DNA of 64,000 nucleotides from Amaranthus tricolor (GCF_026212465.1 NC_080057.1:21319147-21383146), one strand, 5' to 3'; shown: positions 10,566 to 22,280, counted from the stretch's first letter. The notes: a model not told the origin generated them from the letters alone. Translations and numbers: made by a program.

Positions 10566-11649
10566 TAGATGTACAAGTGACAAGAATCCAAGAAAAATAG
10601 TGGAGATTCATATAAGAAAGACTACAAAAAAAATATTATAATTACAATTTACAAAAAAAGACTAAATGGGAGTTTTCTCTCTTAACCAAAACAAAAATTG
10701 ACTATTATAATTATTTTTTAGAGGATAAACGTAAATACACCACTTATATTTCTAATATTTAACAGCCATGTATAACTAGAAAAACCAGTGTCACATGATT
10801 CCAAAATCTTCTTGTGAATCACGATTTAAAATAAGCGAATTATGATCTTTTTAAGATATTTTTGGGTCATTTTAAGCAAGTCACAAGCTCAAAAAACGAA
10901 TTAGCTTGCAAATTTTGTTACACCGGGAAGAATAAAAACAATGAGGTTATTTGAGAGTGTAACAACACAATTTTAGACAAGATCGTCCCATGACATTCCT
11001 TTTTGGCCATAGAATTTGAAATGAGGGCATATGAAAGTGTCTTGGAGTCATTGACTTTATAGACAAGATAAAAGCTTGAAATTGGTTTCGTCTTGCGCAC
11101 CGATTTAAAGGTGAAAAGTTAGAATTTGGGGGATCATAATAAGAGGAAGACGTAGCCAAATAACTGATTTAATGAGAGTGAAGAATTAGAGATTGATCTC
11201 CAAAAGCACATGACAATAAAAAGGATTGAAGGAAGAACATGTGAGCAATTATTGGAATTGATTTCTTGATTAGTAGATAAAGTACAAAATAGAGCCAAAT
11301 GAAACCAACAATTTCTAACCAAGATTTATAGTAGTTCAAATAGGTTATGGCCAACCCTAAATCTCTAGTACAGGGTTTTGGCAATGTTGTTGAAGTGGGA
11401 AATAGTCTTACATTCTCTCCTCATCTCAATAAGTTTGTCTCTACTTGTAAAGGGTTTTTTTCCCTCAAATTTGGACCTTTTTGTTTAAAAAACATTATGT
11501 TATATGCCTTTTTGTATACAGTACTCACATTGTTTCATTGTTTGAAAACTAAAGATAAAACATAGCTTTGTTAAATTACCACTTGTTCTAGGTCTAGACT
11601 CTAGATTTCTATTCTTTAACCATTACTTTTTTGCTATTGATCCAAGTAC
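10566..11649. other. Intergenic, no gene recognised
   Basis: Contains dispersed repeat B (10790-10925, listed separately). Short open frames at 10918-11384 (minus) and 11347-11565 (plus) have no recognisable domain and overlap each other; I do not call them. Confidence 0.5.
10790..10925. repeat. Dispersed repeat B, copy 1
   Basis: Parallels 23566-23705. Shared phrases are TGTCACATGATTC, CTTGYGAATC, AAGCGAATTATG, GGTCATTTTAAGC/AGTCATTTTGAGC and ATTARCTTGCRAATT. The GCGAATTATGG style is common to plant hAT-derived repeats, but the ends are not resolved. Confidence 0.65.
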
Positions 11650-12350
11650 AGGATCATGTTCAACTATACAAGCACAAGATTTAACTAACTTAATCAACTT
11701 AAGTGCAGAGGAGGATTTGACTACTGTTTTACATGGGCCTAGCACAACAGGACCAAGGCATACCTTGTACATCACTCACATGGACCAAATCAACAAGGAG
11801 TGATCATTCACTTAGGAATCCAAGATTACAGTAGCCAAGATTCCAGCTCAAGTCTTCAAATAGCCGGCTTAGTCACTTATATGTAATGAAAGTTAGTTAG
11901 TTAGTTAAAGGTTTTTGTCTATCTTTAGGAGGTTGTTAAGAAGGCCCCGTTATGACACGCCTTCTCTACCTTCCCTTCCCACCTTCCCCTCCATTAGAAA
12001 TCTATAAATAAGCCTCTCCTTGTGTTTTTTTAATAAAATTTCAGAAGTAATTCAGTCAAGAATTCTCCAAGATTGCAGTTGTTAGTCTTGTATACTGGTC
12101 TGATTTTGTGAGTGAAACAAAGTCTGATTTTGTATTGTCATTCAATAATCAAGGGGTGAACCTTGATTGTGGGTGAGGAAAGGGCCTTTTGTGAGTAAAG
12201 CAAGGTGTCCTTATCTGTTGTGTTGATTGCAATCCATCAAGATTGCAATCTGTGTTCTGTTTGCATCCAAGAACTGGTGCACAGAAGAGTCTTCTGTGAT
12301 TGTGTGAAGGCTGCATCGTGATGAATCATCAGCGACATCATTTGCCTCTT
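11650..12350 (+). mobile_element. Probable solo LTR (copia-like), edges approximate
   Basis: Single-copy in the window, with LTR-like layout: TATA box CTATAAATAAG at about 12003, polyadenylation-type AATAAAATTTC 30 bp later, then a CT/TG-rich leader. No adjacent retroelement coding is seen. The TG..CA edges and a 5-bp duplication could not be fixed, so this is a structural inference. Confidence 0.5.
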
Positions 12351-13241
12351 CATACTTACGGTCGTCTCAATCATTTTGATATAATTTCCTTACTTTGTAA
12401 ATTGAATCTATCACTTTCTTTTGATTTATCCTCTTAATTAGCCGTTACCGGATGATCAAATCTAACCTAAACCCATGATCAATATCACATACACATTCCA
12501 TCACACAATTTTGTGAAAAAATAACATTCAACAGCGCTAACAAAACTAACAATCAAGATAACGTGAGATCAAACATCAGTGCTACAAAACGAACACAATT
12601 GGTTTCATCAAAATCGAAAATTTTCACATCGCTGCAAAACACATAAATAATGACTGAAATTAAAGCAGCAGAAATAGATCGGGACAAAAATGTAACCATT
12701 AAAAGATCATCAACAATAAAATGGGATGGTAAATTGTAATTTGGATACCTTACAGGATTCCGGCGCTGTCTGTGACTGTCTTGGAGTATCCAATTTGGGG
12801 GTTTCGCAATTCTCTTGAGGTTTAATTATCTAAAATAAAACGAGATGACGCCTGAAGTTTCTCGGAAACGCGCCTAACCAAGTAGTAATCTTTTAATTGT
12901 AAAATCAAAGACTCATGGAGTCTGTATCTACAGTATATCCCTAGTAAGTTAGTAACTAATAGTCATTTGTAAGGTTAATAAATTACAGTAGTATAATTTA
13001 ATAGGGTGAGAGTTTGTTATTTTAATTCATACTTTTTAATTTTGTTTATTTTAATATTATTTAAGTTTTTCATGTGGTAACAAAATGTTAAGTTTTTTAT
13101 TAAATTAAGTACTTATTTCGATTGAATTTCGAAATATGTGGTTAGTTAGAGTGATCACGATGTTTATTTTTTGAAAAAAATGTCATAGTTAACCAAAAAA
13201 TTCTCTTTGTCTACCACGTGGATAAATTGGTAGGTCAAGAT
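12351..13241. other. Intergenic with family A repeat copy 2
   Basis: No coding signal. 12946-13075 is a copy of dispersed repeat A (AGTCATTTGTAAGGTTAATA, AATAGGGTGAGAG, TTTTGTTTATTTTAATATT). Confidence 0.5.
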
Positions 13242-13830
13242 TAGACGTGTTTATTCAGGTAATCGGGTCGGTTTTGGACAGGTGTCATTCGATTTGGTTG
13301 TATTTCCTATCGGTTATATTTCGGATGTGTGTTGCGGCGGGTCATACTCGGGTCGGGTCGATTAGTCACGATTCGGTTGAAGATCGGTTATTCGATCTAT
13401 CGGGTTAGCATCAGTTCGGTGTCAGTTGAAGTTCGTGTCGAGTTTCAATCAATCTCGGGTTATCATAGGTTAATAATTGGTTCGGTTTTACCGGGTGCAG
13501 ATCATGTTCGGGTATTTTTCAAGTAGAATTCGGCTACGAATTGCGAATTACTAATTACTATTTATCGAGTCAGTATCAGATTAAGTTGTTAGTCATTTTT
13601 TAATTGATCATAAGGTTCCTTTACTTAAAGCAAAATAATGAAAATGCAAATCAATTAGTGATCATTATTACATCGTTACTTTTACTTGTTTGACCGGAAA
13701 TTAAAATTATAAAGTTCTATCAATTTTCATATAACATTGACCATTAATTATTAACTCTGAATATATGAAATTATCTATTTATAAAATTTATTTTATTTGA
13801 AAAATTATTTTATCGAACACATCACTTTTT
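13242..13830 (+). repeat. Non-autonomous hAT-like repeat, partial copy
   Basis: Starts TAGACGTGTTTATTCAGGT and runs parallel to 24025-24600 for about 580 bp: GTGTCATTCGATT, CGGGTTAGCATC, GTTCGGTGTCAGTTGAAG, AGCAAAATAATGAAAATGCA. The right TIR seen at 24972 was not found here, so the copy is truncated or diverged after about 13830. The many CGGGT/CGGTT phrases are characteristic. Confidence 0.75.
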
Positions 13831-14339
13831 CATTTAATTAAACATATCAAATTCTAGGTTAGATATATAGAATTGTTATAATAAATTATATAAATATTTT
13901 ACTAAATTTACTTTCAATTTATAAAAATCAGATTACAAATCAAGTAAATATAATCAACCATTATCCACTAAAATTATTCTATTTGTCAAAGTTTTCTAAG
14001 AATGACATTTGTCATTTTTCATCATTTTTATTAGTATGTATATGATGATTCTATCCATATATCGGGTTTAAAAATATCTCATGATGAGAGTTTGGAGTCT
14101 TGTTATCAACTCGATAATAAAAGGTATATAACGTCAACACGGGTATCAGTTTGGCTAATACAGTCAATAGTATCAAACTTAATTCTATTTCAAAGTCACA
14201 CCAGATCTAAAGATCCCTTCAGAAGAGGCTGTATCAAGCAACGATTTGATAAAAATAGGACTTCAATGTTAGATCAACATTTAATTTTTTTTAAAAAAGC
14301 TAAAATATAATTTTTCATTTACTTAATTACTCCTCCCTA
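13831..14339. other. AT-rich interval upstream of NB2
   Basis: No recognisable gene or element end. A frame at 14092-14310 has no domain and is not called. Confidence 0.45.
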
Positions 14340-14991
14340 ACATTAAATTGGGATAAGCCCCGTCATGTTTTGGTCTTTGTCGCTGTGGTTTATTTCTTTT
14401 ACAATCACCATTTTGCGCGGATTTGTGAGGGTGAACATTGCAATTTGCAAGCAGGAAGGCACCTCCCAATTTCAGATAGAAAGGAAGCTGCTCGGAAGGA
14501 ACGAATAAACCGTGTTACTTTGTGTAGGATGAATGATAAAAAAATTTCAAGTTTGCGGTTTCTTCTAGAAGAACAAATTTCACAATCTTACTGTGCCTTT
14601 AAATTTCTAATCATTGCTTCCATTCGTTCTTCAACTATCTTTGTGTATCTGCTGGAAAATCCGAGTTTTACGGCCACAAGGTTTGATTTCTTCTTTTTTT
14701 TTTTTTTCGATTTTCATTCTATTTTATTTTCCTCACTTGTTTTGGTTGTAATTGTTATTCAGATTTGAGATTGTGGGTTTAATTCTTGATTTTTGATTGC
14801 TTGCTCATGTTTTTATTGTTTATTTTAGATACTATTTGGGGGGGGGGGGGGGGGGGGGGGGTTGGAATTTGGTATTTTTGTGTTTGTTTGGGAGGTGGGG
14901 TTTCAAAGTTAGATTGAGGAGTATTCTGCTATAAATGTGAAAGATAGATTTTTGAGTTGCTGAATTTTGTACAGGGAGTATTTTTCTAACT
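14340..14991 (+). promoter_or_regulatory. Promoter/leader of NB2 with a probable leader intron
   Basis: A possible donor (ACAAG|GTTTGATTTC, near 14682) and a strong acceptor (TTTTGTACAG|GGAGT, about 14973) lie directly before the ATG at 14992. NB3 has the same acceptor context (CTTTGTACAG|GTAGTTTTTGATTTCTG-ATGG), which supports a conserved leader intron. The putative intron holds a 24-base G run (14838-14861). An open frame at 14370-14768 has no domain and is probably leader sequence. Confidence 0.55.
14838..14861 (+). repeat. Poly-G run, 24 bases
   Basis: Uninterrupted G from 14838 to 14861, about 130 bp before the NB2 start codon, on the coding strand. Such runs are rare in AT-rich plant DNA; the length may be approximate because homopolymers are hard to sequence. 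Confidence 0.9.
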
Positions 14992-16245
14992 ATGGACATC
15001 ATCACAATAATTTGGGCTTTGATCGGTCTATTATATCTGGCCATGTTAGTTGTGGGATTTTTTCTTGATGAGAAATTAAGGGTTCTTGAGGATCAAACTG
15101 AATACTTAATTGCCAGGATACATGATGTTGGAGATATGTTATCTTCTCGCATTCACCGTGTTAAGAATCCAAAATTACGTAATGAAGATCTTAGCCGTTG
15201 GATGTGTGAAGGGCAGGCTCTAGAGAAGAGCGTGAAGTACTTGTTAGGACAAATTGGGGGTTGGAAAAGTCTGTTTACGAGTGTGAAAATAGTATGGGGT
15301 GTTGGCAAATTGGTTAGTGATTTGGAAATCCATAACAGAAAAGGTGATGTGCTCATTAGGGATCTCTTGCGTGATGCAAGAAGCTTATGTCGTAGCTCTT
15401 ATTTACCGGTGAAACCTGTAGTTGGTCAAGTAGCTTCAAATACTTTGAAGCAACTTGAGCTTCTTTTGCAAGAAGATAAGGTTGGGAGGATTGTCATTCA
15501 CGGGGTAGAAGGAGTTGGCAAGACTTTTTTGATGAAACACTTGCACAATAGTGCGTTACGGTGTGTTGAGAAGTTTGATAATGTGATTTGGGTCACAATT
15601 CCAAATCAGTTTACTATCAAATGTGTGCAGGATGTTGTTGCTGCTTTGGTAAACTGTGATTTGACTAGTGATAATGACTTGAATGCAAGGGCTAGAAAAC
15701 TGTCAGATAAACTTGCAAGTCTTGGTAGTTGTGTACTTTTCTTAGATGGTGCTCTAGGAAAAGATTTTTCTTTAGATCAGGTTGGAATTGATCTAGTTCC
15801 AGTAGAAGGCAGCAAGTTCAAGCTAGTATTAACTACGAGGTTTACCTTTGGATGGAGAGTGCTGGATCATTTTGAAGCTGTCAAAGTTGATATCCTTCCA
15901 AAGGATGAAGCATACGAATTATTCATCAAGGAAACTAAGATGGGGAAAGTATCACTTTCTTCCCTTGGTGGTAGTCCTAGTTTACTTGTTGATAGGTGTG
16001 GTGGAGTTCCGCGTATGATTGTAAACTTAGCTACTAGGATGTGCGGCATAGATGATCATCATGAATGGAGTAATACACTCTATGAGTTAGGATTTCGGCT
16101 TCCATTTGAGGTTTTAAATAATCAAAAAACGAACATGGTTTCTTCCTCTTTTGATTTTAAGCATATCAATTCACAAGGGTTTTTGCCAAATTCTCTTTGT
16201 ATTGGGGAGGGGGTTTTTAGATGCCAAAGCTGTATATATCATTAA
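14992..16245 (+). CDS. Membrane-anchored NB-ARC protein without LRR (NB2)
   Basis: 417 codons. Residues 5-25 form a strong hydrophobic segment (IIWALIGLLYLAMLVVGFF) followed by DEK, a likely N-terminal signal-anchor; this is unusual for the family. Residues 28-130 match the N-terminal helical region of RPS5-like receptors (VWGVGKLVSDLE...). P-loop at 171-178 (GVEGVGKT), followed by FLMKHLHN as in NB3. Walker B at 248-253 reads VLFLDG, with the second Asp replaced by Gly. RNBS-B at 278-283 (LVLTTR) keeps its Arg. The GLPL position reads CGGVPRMIV (336-344). After about residue 385 the winged-helix/MHD region is replaced by an unrelated tail (…GVFRCQSCIYH), so ARC2 is incomplete and LRRs are absent. 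Open and intact, but truncated relative to the family. Confidence 0.85.
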   Translation: MDIITIIWALIGLLYLAMLVVGFFLDEKLRVLEDQTEYLIARIHDVGDMLSSRIHRVKNPKLRNEDLSRWMCEGQALEKSVKYLLGQIGGWKSLFTSVKIVWGVGKLVSDLEIHNRKGDVLIRDLLRDARSLCRSSYLPVKPVVGQVASNTLKQLELLLQEDKVGRIVIHGVEGVGKTFLMKHLHNSALRCVEKFDNVIWVTIPNQFTIKCVQDVVAALVNCDLTSDNDLNARARKLSDKLASLGSCVLFLDGALGKDFSLDQVGIDLVPVEGSKFKLVLTTRFTFGWRVLDHFEAVKVDILPKDEAYELFIKETKMGKVSLSSLGGSPSLLVDRCGGVPRMIVNLATRMCGIDDHHEWSNTLYELGFRLPFEVLNNQKTNMVSSSFDFKHINSQGFLPNSLCIGEGVFRCQSCIYH

Positions 16246-17344
16246 TTTGAGCTTCATAAATTTTGTAATGTAGTAGTTATCTATTTCTTCATCCAGCAGG
16301 AATATAGAATTTTTAGATTTTTTGTTATCCCCTATTTACTTCTCAATTTTGTTGTTCATCAGAATTATTTGGATTTTTTCCGAGTAAAGGAATAGCCTTA
16401 GACAGAGGTAAAGGGGTTTTAAGATGCAGCAAGAACTCTTGGGAAGGTAGAATTGTATTTGTACTTATTCCTAACTAGCCAAGACTAACAAGGGAGCTGG
16501 CTTTGACATTCCAATATATTTTTGTTGAATGAAATTTCTAAGATTTCTAATTTGCAAATGCATTTTTTGTAGTGAATAAAGGGGTACAGTAGTAGTAAGT
16601 GGTAGCAGTTGTTTTAACGTTTTGAAAAAAACTACCTCGACGTTAAAACAGCTTGAGTAAAACATGTTTATTAGAATCACTAACACCTACTCAAGCTGCT
16701 AAGACGAATTCTAATCATACACTTGGTAAATGACCTAACTTACCCTGTGAATGCTAATTTGCTAAACAGAGACAATAATATAGTCACTTTTTGGTTTGGA
16801 TTGTAACTTGTAAGTGATCAAAACATTGGCTTATTAATAAGTTTGGTGTTTTTTTTGTTATGGAGTTGTAAATCATCATTGTTAATTGGATCTAGGGTCA
16901 TTTTGAATGTGGATCTCGGATCTTTTGGAGCATCAGAATCAAGACCGAGTGCTTTTAGCTCATAAGTCCTTCTTTTTCTCCAACTAATTGCGTGACATTT
17001 GTAATACTATATGTTGTTGTCTCTGCTTATTGTGATTCACACCCTCAAGCAAACAACTTCCTTTATTATAATAGTTAGTAAGAAATGTCTTTTTCAATAC
17101 TGTAATGGAGGATTCCAGCTAACAAGTTGTGTACTAATTTTAGAGAAAAAATTGACGTGTTGCAAAAAACTTGATTGCCAAAAATTTAAGATCTCGCATT
17201 TTCAGGCGTTTAGTTTGTTACAGAAATGTACGTCAACGGTTTTCTCCCTCATTAAGTGCTTGAGTACAATCATGCCATTATCACAATGCCAAGTGGCTCT
17301 AGGCTGGGTTCAGGGTCGAACGTACGAAATTTTTTCTCTCTTAA
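16246..17344. other. 3' flank of NB2, no gene recognised
   Basis: Mostly low-complexity sequence. A frame at 17011-17511 (166 codons) has no domain and runs into a GC-rich repeat; I regard it as chance. Confidence 0.5.
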
Positions 17345-17905
17345 TTCTAAAAAGGACGCTTTGCTTTGCGCATTGTGCGCCTCAAGCTCAGTCTTGGCTG
17401 AAAACACCTCGGCTAGATGAGGCAAAGCTTACTACAAGAGGTGGTGTCTTGGGTGCCTCGATGCTCTTCACTCCTTGTGCGCCTGGTGCGCCTCCTTATT
17501 GGGCTGAGTAATTAACTTATGTTTGTTTGTTAGTAGAAGAAATAAAACTTGAAACCCAAATTTACTTAATTAAAAGTACAAAAAACCGTTCTTTAAGAAA
17601 AACAAAAGGCATACAAAAAAGAAAATAACCATAAGAATTCTTCATGTTCTTATTATAATAACTTTGTGTTAAAGTAATGTTTATCACAAGGATAATTGAT
17701 GTTTTCGAACTTGTTGATATTAAAATATGAATATCTTGTTGTCTGAAGTAGTATATATGTTTTAAAATTGATTTTCAAGCTTTAGCGAAAAACTGCGCCT
17801 CGCCTACAAAAAACTCACGCCTTCACCTTACGCTTTGTGCCTAGGCTCTAACTCTCTAAGGACCTTTTGTGCCTTGGTGCGCCTCGCACTTTTTAAAACT
17901 AAGCT
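17345..17905. repeat. Degenerate GC-rich MITE with related ends
   Basis: The left part has TTCTAAAAAGGACGCTTTG...GCGCCTCAAG. The right part ends GTGCGCCTCGCAC-TTTTTAAAAC. The ends are roughly inverted copies (TTTTAAAAA..GCG, GGCGCACCAAGGC) with an AT-rich middle. The GCGCCTCGCC/GCCTAGGC style is typical of an old plant DNA-transposon family. No duplication was resolved. Confidence 0.5.
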
Positions 17906-18332
17906 TACCCTTGTAATAATAAAGAAAATGTTGTGCATGGGCTATGATATTTGGTGAAGAACAAACAAGAACAAATGCACAAAGAAACACCCAAAACAGA
18001 GCACAACAACAATGGAGACAAAACACAAGATTTATGAAGTATCTATGGATACTCCCCAGTTTCTTATCATTAACATATCAACATACATGCAAATACAAAG
18101 AGGAAGAACTCTTATGGTGTAAACCCTAATTTAACTCTCTTGTATGTGCCTCTCCAATACCCTAATGAGGCTCTAAGACCCTATTTCATAGTGCCATAAC
18201 ACATTAGGGAACTCTAGGACAAATCCTTAAAAGGCCCACAAAGAACCGAGAACAAAATAGAAAGTTTCTGTTTTTCGTGGCTGAAGGCTGCTTGGGAAAG
18301 CCAGCAAAGCTCGACCAGGTCAAGCGGGAGGT
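17906..18332. other. Possible LTR remnant, unassigned
   Basis: Moderately complex non-coding DNA. On minus it follows the small open frame 18333-18626 and could be a retroelement 3' end, but no polypurine tract or LTR edge was found. Confidence 0.25.
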
Positions 18333-18626
18333 TCAGTGTTCTTCTGACATTGCTCGACGTGGTATCTTGGTCTTGCAACATTTCCCTCGAGGCATACCTT
18401 GATCAACGCACTCCATGCCTTGCTCAAACCTTTTCAAATCATCATCATTGACATCATTAAGTGATCCAAAGCATATACTTTCATACTCCTTTGGAAACAC
18501 ATCATCCTCAATTGTGCAAGATAGAGTATGGACAACCAAGTGATCAAACCCATTACCAAAGTCATGGGAAATGGCTCTTGATTCAACAAAAAGTTTTGCA
18601 ATTGGCCCTTGAGAGAACATCATCAA
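18333..18626 (-). CDS. Hypothetical 97-residue frame next to a hAT insertion
   Basis: Open frame beginning MMMFSQGPIAKLF, with an acidic middle (IEDDVFPKEYES, NDVNDDDLKRFEQG) and a basic Cys-containing tail (RGKCCKTKIPRRAM). I recognise no domain. The hAT target site is 16 bp upstream of this ATG. Rejoining the flanks gives a stop a few codons upstream, so the frame could not have extended much further. It may be a retroelement gag remnant or chance. Confidence 0.3.
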   Translation of the reverse strand: MMMFSQGPIAKLFVESRAISHDFGNGFDHLVVHTLSCTIEDDVFPKEYESICFGSLNDVNDDDLKRFEQGMECVDQGMPRGKCCKTKIPRRAMSEEH

Positions 18627-18654
18627 GTGCTTGATTGCAAGTAGGCATGGCCAC

Positions 18655-18925
18655 GGGGCGGGTTACCCGGAACCGAACCGGTCCCGAACCGCTTGGAACC
18701 GGAACCGTTTGCGACAGGTTCCGAACCGCGAAACCGTGAAACCGCCGGAAAAAAGTTGCCGGAACCGGACTTAAAAACCGCGGTTTGGAACCGGAACCGG
18801 TCCAACGGTTCCACGGAACCGGAACCGGGACCGGTCCGGTTGAACCGGTCCAGCGGTTCCATGGAACCGGAACCGGGACCGGTTTGGGTGAACCGGCCCA
18901 ACGGTTCCATGGAACCGTGAAAAGA
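18655..18925. repeat. Left subterminal GGAACCGG repeat block of the hAT
   Basis: Dozens of overlapping AACCGG/CCGGTT words, including two diverged tandem units of about 60-65 bp (CCGGTCC..CGGTTCCA.GGAACCGGAACCGG). Such clusters are where hAT transposases bind in studied elements. Open frames on both strands here are compositional artefacts. Confidence 0.85.
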
Positions 18926-19181
18926 TCCGTTGGAAACTAGCTGTTTATAGCCGTTGGAATTTTTCTATAAATACCCACCACTTTCAATCATTTTCATTCA
19001 CAACTCATCTCTTCTCCTACTCTCTCTACTTACTCTCTCTACTTGATTCTTTAATTACGCAATTATTCTCTTAATTACATAATTAGTGTTTTAATTATTT
19101 TTTAATTTAGTTAATTACATAATTAGTCTATTAATTATTTATTTATTTCTTAATTCTATTATTATTTCAATATTATCAATC

Positions 19182-21640
19182 ATGTCTTCATTTTTTTAAA
19201 AAGCCTCAAAAAAAGTTACTAAAGTGGCAAAATCATTGGGAGGTTCCAGCTCCTCCAAAAGAAAGGCCACTACTACAACAACACCTTCCATTAGTAATTA
19301 TAATTATGAACCAAATTATCCAGAAGGGTACGACCCAGAATACAAAATTATGCAGAAGAAGTGGAAAGAGAAATACAAGAAGAAGAACAAGAAGAGGAAC
19401 CAACGACCCCTATTGGGATACATATATCTCGACAGTCATCAACAAGATCACATGAAGAACAAGGAGAACAACAACAACAAAGACAAGCTCGTGGTAAACG
19501 AGTCAATTTCCAAACTATCGGTTAGTTTTATAATTTTATTCTTCAAATTAATTAAATTTTAAATTATTTATTTATTTAATTATAGTTTTATAATTTTAAA
19601 TTATTTATTTAGATGAAGATGAACCAGTAAGACAACCTTTTCCAGCAATGCCACCTCCTAGTGGTAGAGCTGTTTCACATGTGTGGTCGTATTTCACAAA
19701 AGAACCAATCGAGAATCCAAATATTTTCTTATGCACTTGTCAAATTTGTGAAAGTGAAGGAGTAAAGCCCTTAGTTTCATACAGTTTCGCCAGAGGTAAA
19801 TACTTTTTAAGTTTTTTATACATACATTATATATTCATATTTTATAAAAATTTATTTATTGTGTTTTGTGAATACGTGTTAGGTGGTGGTACGGGATCTT
19901 TTAACAAACATTTGGCAAAGAAGCATGGAATCACAAAAGAAATTCATGCAGCAAGCGGCAGCGGGACCACAAGTGGAAGCCGACAGACACAGTGGGACAT
20001 TCCCAGCACAGGTATGCCTTTTAGATATAATCGTAATGATATGATTGATGAATTTTCTAGGTATGTAATTTGTGATGAATTGCCTTTTAACCACGGTGAA
20101 AGTAGGGCACACGAGCGCTTCGCTAGAAAAACTTTGCAACCACAATAAAGAGCAATCCCTAGGAGCACTCTTAAAAGACGCACAATTAAATTATATGAAT
20201 CAATGCGCTATGAATTAGTTGAAATGTTTAAATCTTTTAATGGTAGGGTTAGCATAACAACTGACATTTGGTCTGCTCCCCCACATTTAGAATCTTATAT
20301 GTGTGTAACAGCACATTGGATAGATCAAAATTGGATTATTCAAAAAAGAATAATTGCTTTTGAGACAATGCCAGAAAGACATACCGGTGAAAACATAAAA
20401 TATAGATTAGTAGAGTTATGTAGAGAATGGAACTTATTAGATAAGATATTTTGTTGTTCAACTGATAATGCAACCGCGAACACTAAATGTATAGAACTTT
20501 TGTATAACGAACCTGCTTTTAGTTTTATCCTTGGAGGTAGCTTATTACACATACGTTGTTGTGCGCATATAGTTAACTTATCTTGCCAAGCAGGTATAAA
20601 AGAATTAAGCGATTTATTAGAACCAATTAGAGATATAGTGAAGTGGCTTAGGATTGGAAAGATAAAGAGACGATATAAACAATTTGTGACCAATATCAAC
20701 TTAAAAAAGTGTATTGGTCATTAGATACTCCTACACGTTGGGGCTCAACCAACGATTTATTAAGAAAGGCGATTGCTTATCGTCCAGTTTTAACACAACT
20801 GTATAGTGAGTGTACAGATAGCTATATAGCTGATGACACTTGCGAATTAGCTATAGGTGTACATAATATATTAGAAGCGTATGACCACGTAACTAAGATT
20901 TTTTCATATGTTTATGAACCGAACGTTCACTTAGTAATAAGTGAGTGTATTACTATTTTTTATCATCTCCTTAAACATACGCATGATGATACTAACCCAT
21001 ATTTGAAGCCGATTCTTGCAGATATGATGGAAAAATGGAAGGCATATTTTACCGATTTTCCTTATATTTATGGAATTTCAACCATTTTAGATCCATGTTT
21101 TAAAACTGAGGTCCTTACTAAAGTAATAGGATTTTACTACCAATCGTTAGATCGTCCGCCTACTGATGTACATAATTATGTAGGAACATGTAAAAAATAT
21201 TTAGCAGAACTCTATGATTATTACGCTAGTGTATATAACCCAAAACGCGATACGTCTAGGCATGCTAGCGTTTCGGCACGTCCCTCTTATTATAATTCGG
21301 TAATAGCTAATATAATGAGTCAAGATGATAATTTTGTAGGATCATCTTCTTCTTCCTCCACCTCATATTTAGAATTAGATAGTTATCTTAAACACCACTT
21401 TGAAATAGACCAAGGTAGCTATAACATTTTAGAGTGGTGGAAAGAAAAATCTGTAAAATTTCCCATTTTATCGAGAATTGCAAAGGATATCCTTGCAATT
21501 CCCGCGTCAACAATTGCGTCGGAGTCTGCTTTTAGTGCAGGTAGAAGAGTTTTGGACGAAAAGAGATCTCGTCTTGCTCCACATAGTATTCAAATATGTG
21601 TTTGCAAGAAAGATTGAGATCAAGCGGAGATTCGAACACA
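19182..21640 (+). pseudogene. hAT-family transposase, lightly broken
   Basis: Starts at ATG 19182 with an early stop after a T run (19190-19197), then a Ser/Lys-rich N-terminus (19224-19520). The BED finger is split by an intron (about 19796-19882): CTCQIC near 19736 and HLAKKHGI near 19908. The catalytic core follows with ITTDIWSAP (first Asp), CSTDNATAN (second Asp) and, near the end, ASESAFSAGRRVLDEKRS with the catalytic Glu. The dimerisation region (ILEWWKEKSVKFPILSRIAKD) is complete. Lesions: TAA at 20146 and a frameshift near 20700, besides the early stop. Similar to Ac/ricesleeper-type enzymes, which cut and join DNA at TIRs in the nucleus. Confidence 0.9.
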
Positions 21641-22104
21641 AGGACTAAGGAATGATGATGATCAAGACGACGATGATGATGGATACATTTGCATCATCGT
21701 CAGGAGGAGAGTCCGCGGAAGCATCTAACCAACCAGATGATGATGTCGAAGACGAATAGGATCAATCGGACAACGATAAATTAACATTCAACAACTATAA
21801 ATAAAAGGTATGACAAAGAACTACGTGGGCTTTAATTCCTTCGGGATACGTAGGCAGCTTAGTATTCCTTTGAAACTAGGTTCAAGTCCATTTTCTCCCT
21901 CTTTTTTTATTAATCATCTTTATCGACATTATCATTGATTCGTTTTTTATTAATTTATTTTTTTCATTCTTTTTAGTATATATTTTAATAACGATGACAA
22001 CTTGACAAGCAATGAATTTCGCTAATAATCAAGTAATCATCAAAGGTACATCCGCAATATTATAATATTTTTTTATTATATAAATATTTAAAGAAAAAAT
22101 AAAA

Positions 22105-22280
22105 ATGGAACCGATGGTCCGACCCGCCCGTCCCGTGAGTTGGAACCGCCGGAACCGCCTCATGAACCGCCAAGGAACCGTTTGGAACCGCCCGGAATCG
22201 GAACCGGTCGCGACAGGTTCCAAATTGAACCGGAACCGGATGGAACCGGAACGGAACCGGACCAACCCGGACCGTGGCCA
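22105..22280. repeat. Right subterminal GGAACCGG repeat block of the hAT
   Basis: Mirror of 18655-18925: GGAACCGCC, GGAACCGGTCGCGACAGGTTCC, GGAACCGGATGGAACCGG. The phrase TTTGCGACAGGTTCC / GTCGCGACAGGTTCC is present at both ends. Confidence 0.85.

Noticed and set aside
11650..12350. GATCA as a 5-bp duplication around the solo LTR candidate
   Set aside because: The distal GATCA copies are not preceded by CA, so they do not mark an LTR end.
14370..14768. 132-codon frame upstream of NB2
   Set aside because: Ends in a poly-Phe stretch from a T-rich intron and has no domain; fits a leader with intron.
17011..17511. 166-codon open frame on plus
   Set aside because: No domain; its 3' half is the GC-rich MITE-like repeat and the 5' half is low-complexity.
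18623..18920. Open frames rich in GSGSMEPLDR/EPEPGPVR repeats on both strands
   Set aside because: Produced by the hAT subterminal GGAACCGG repeats, not by selection for protein.
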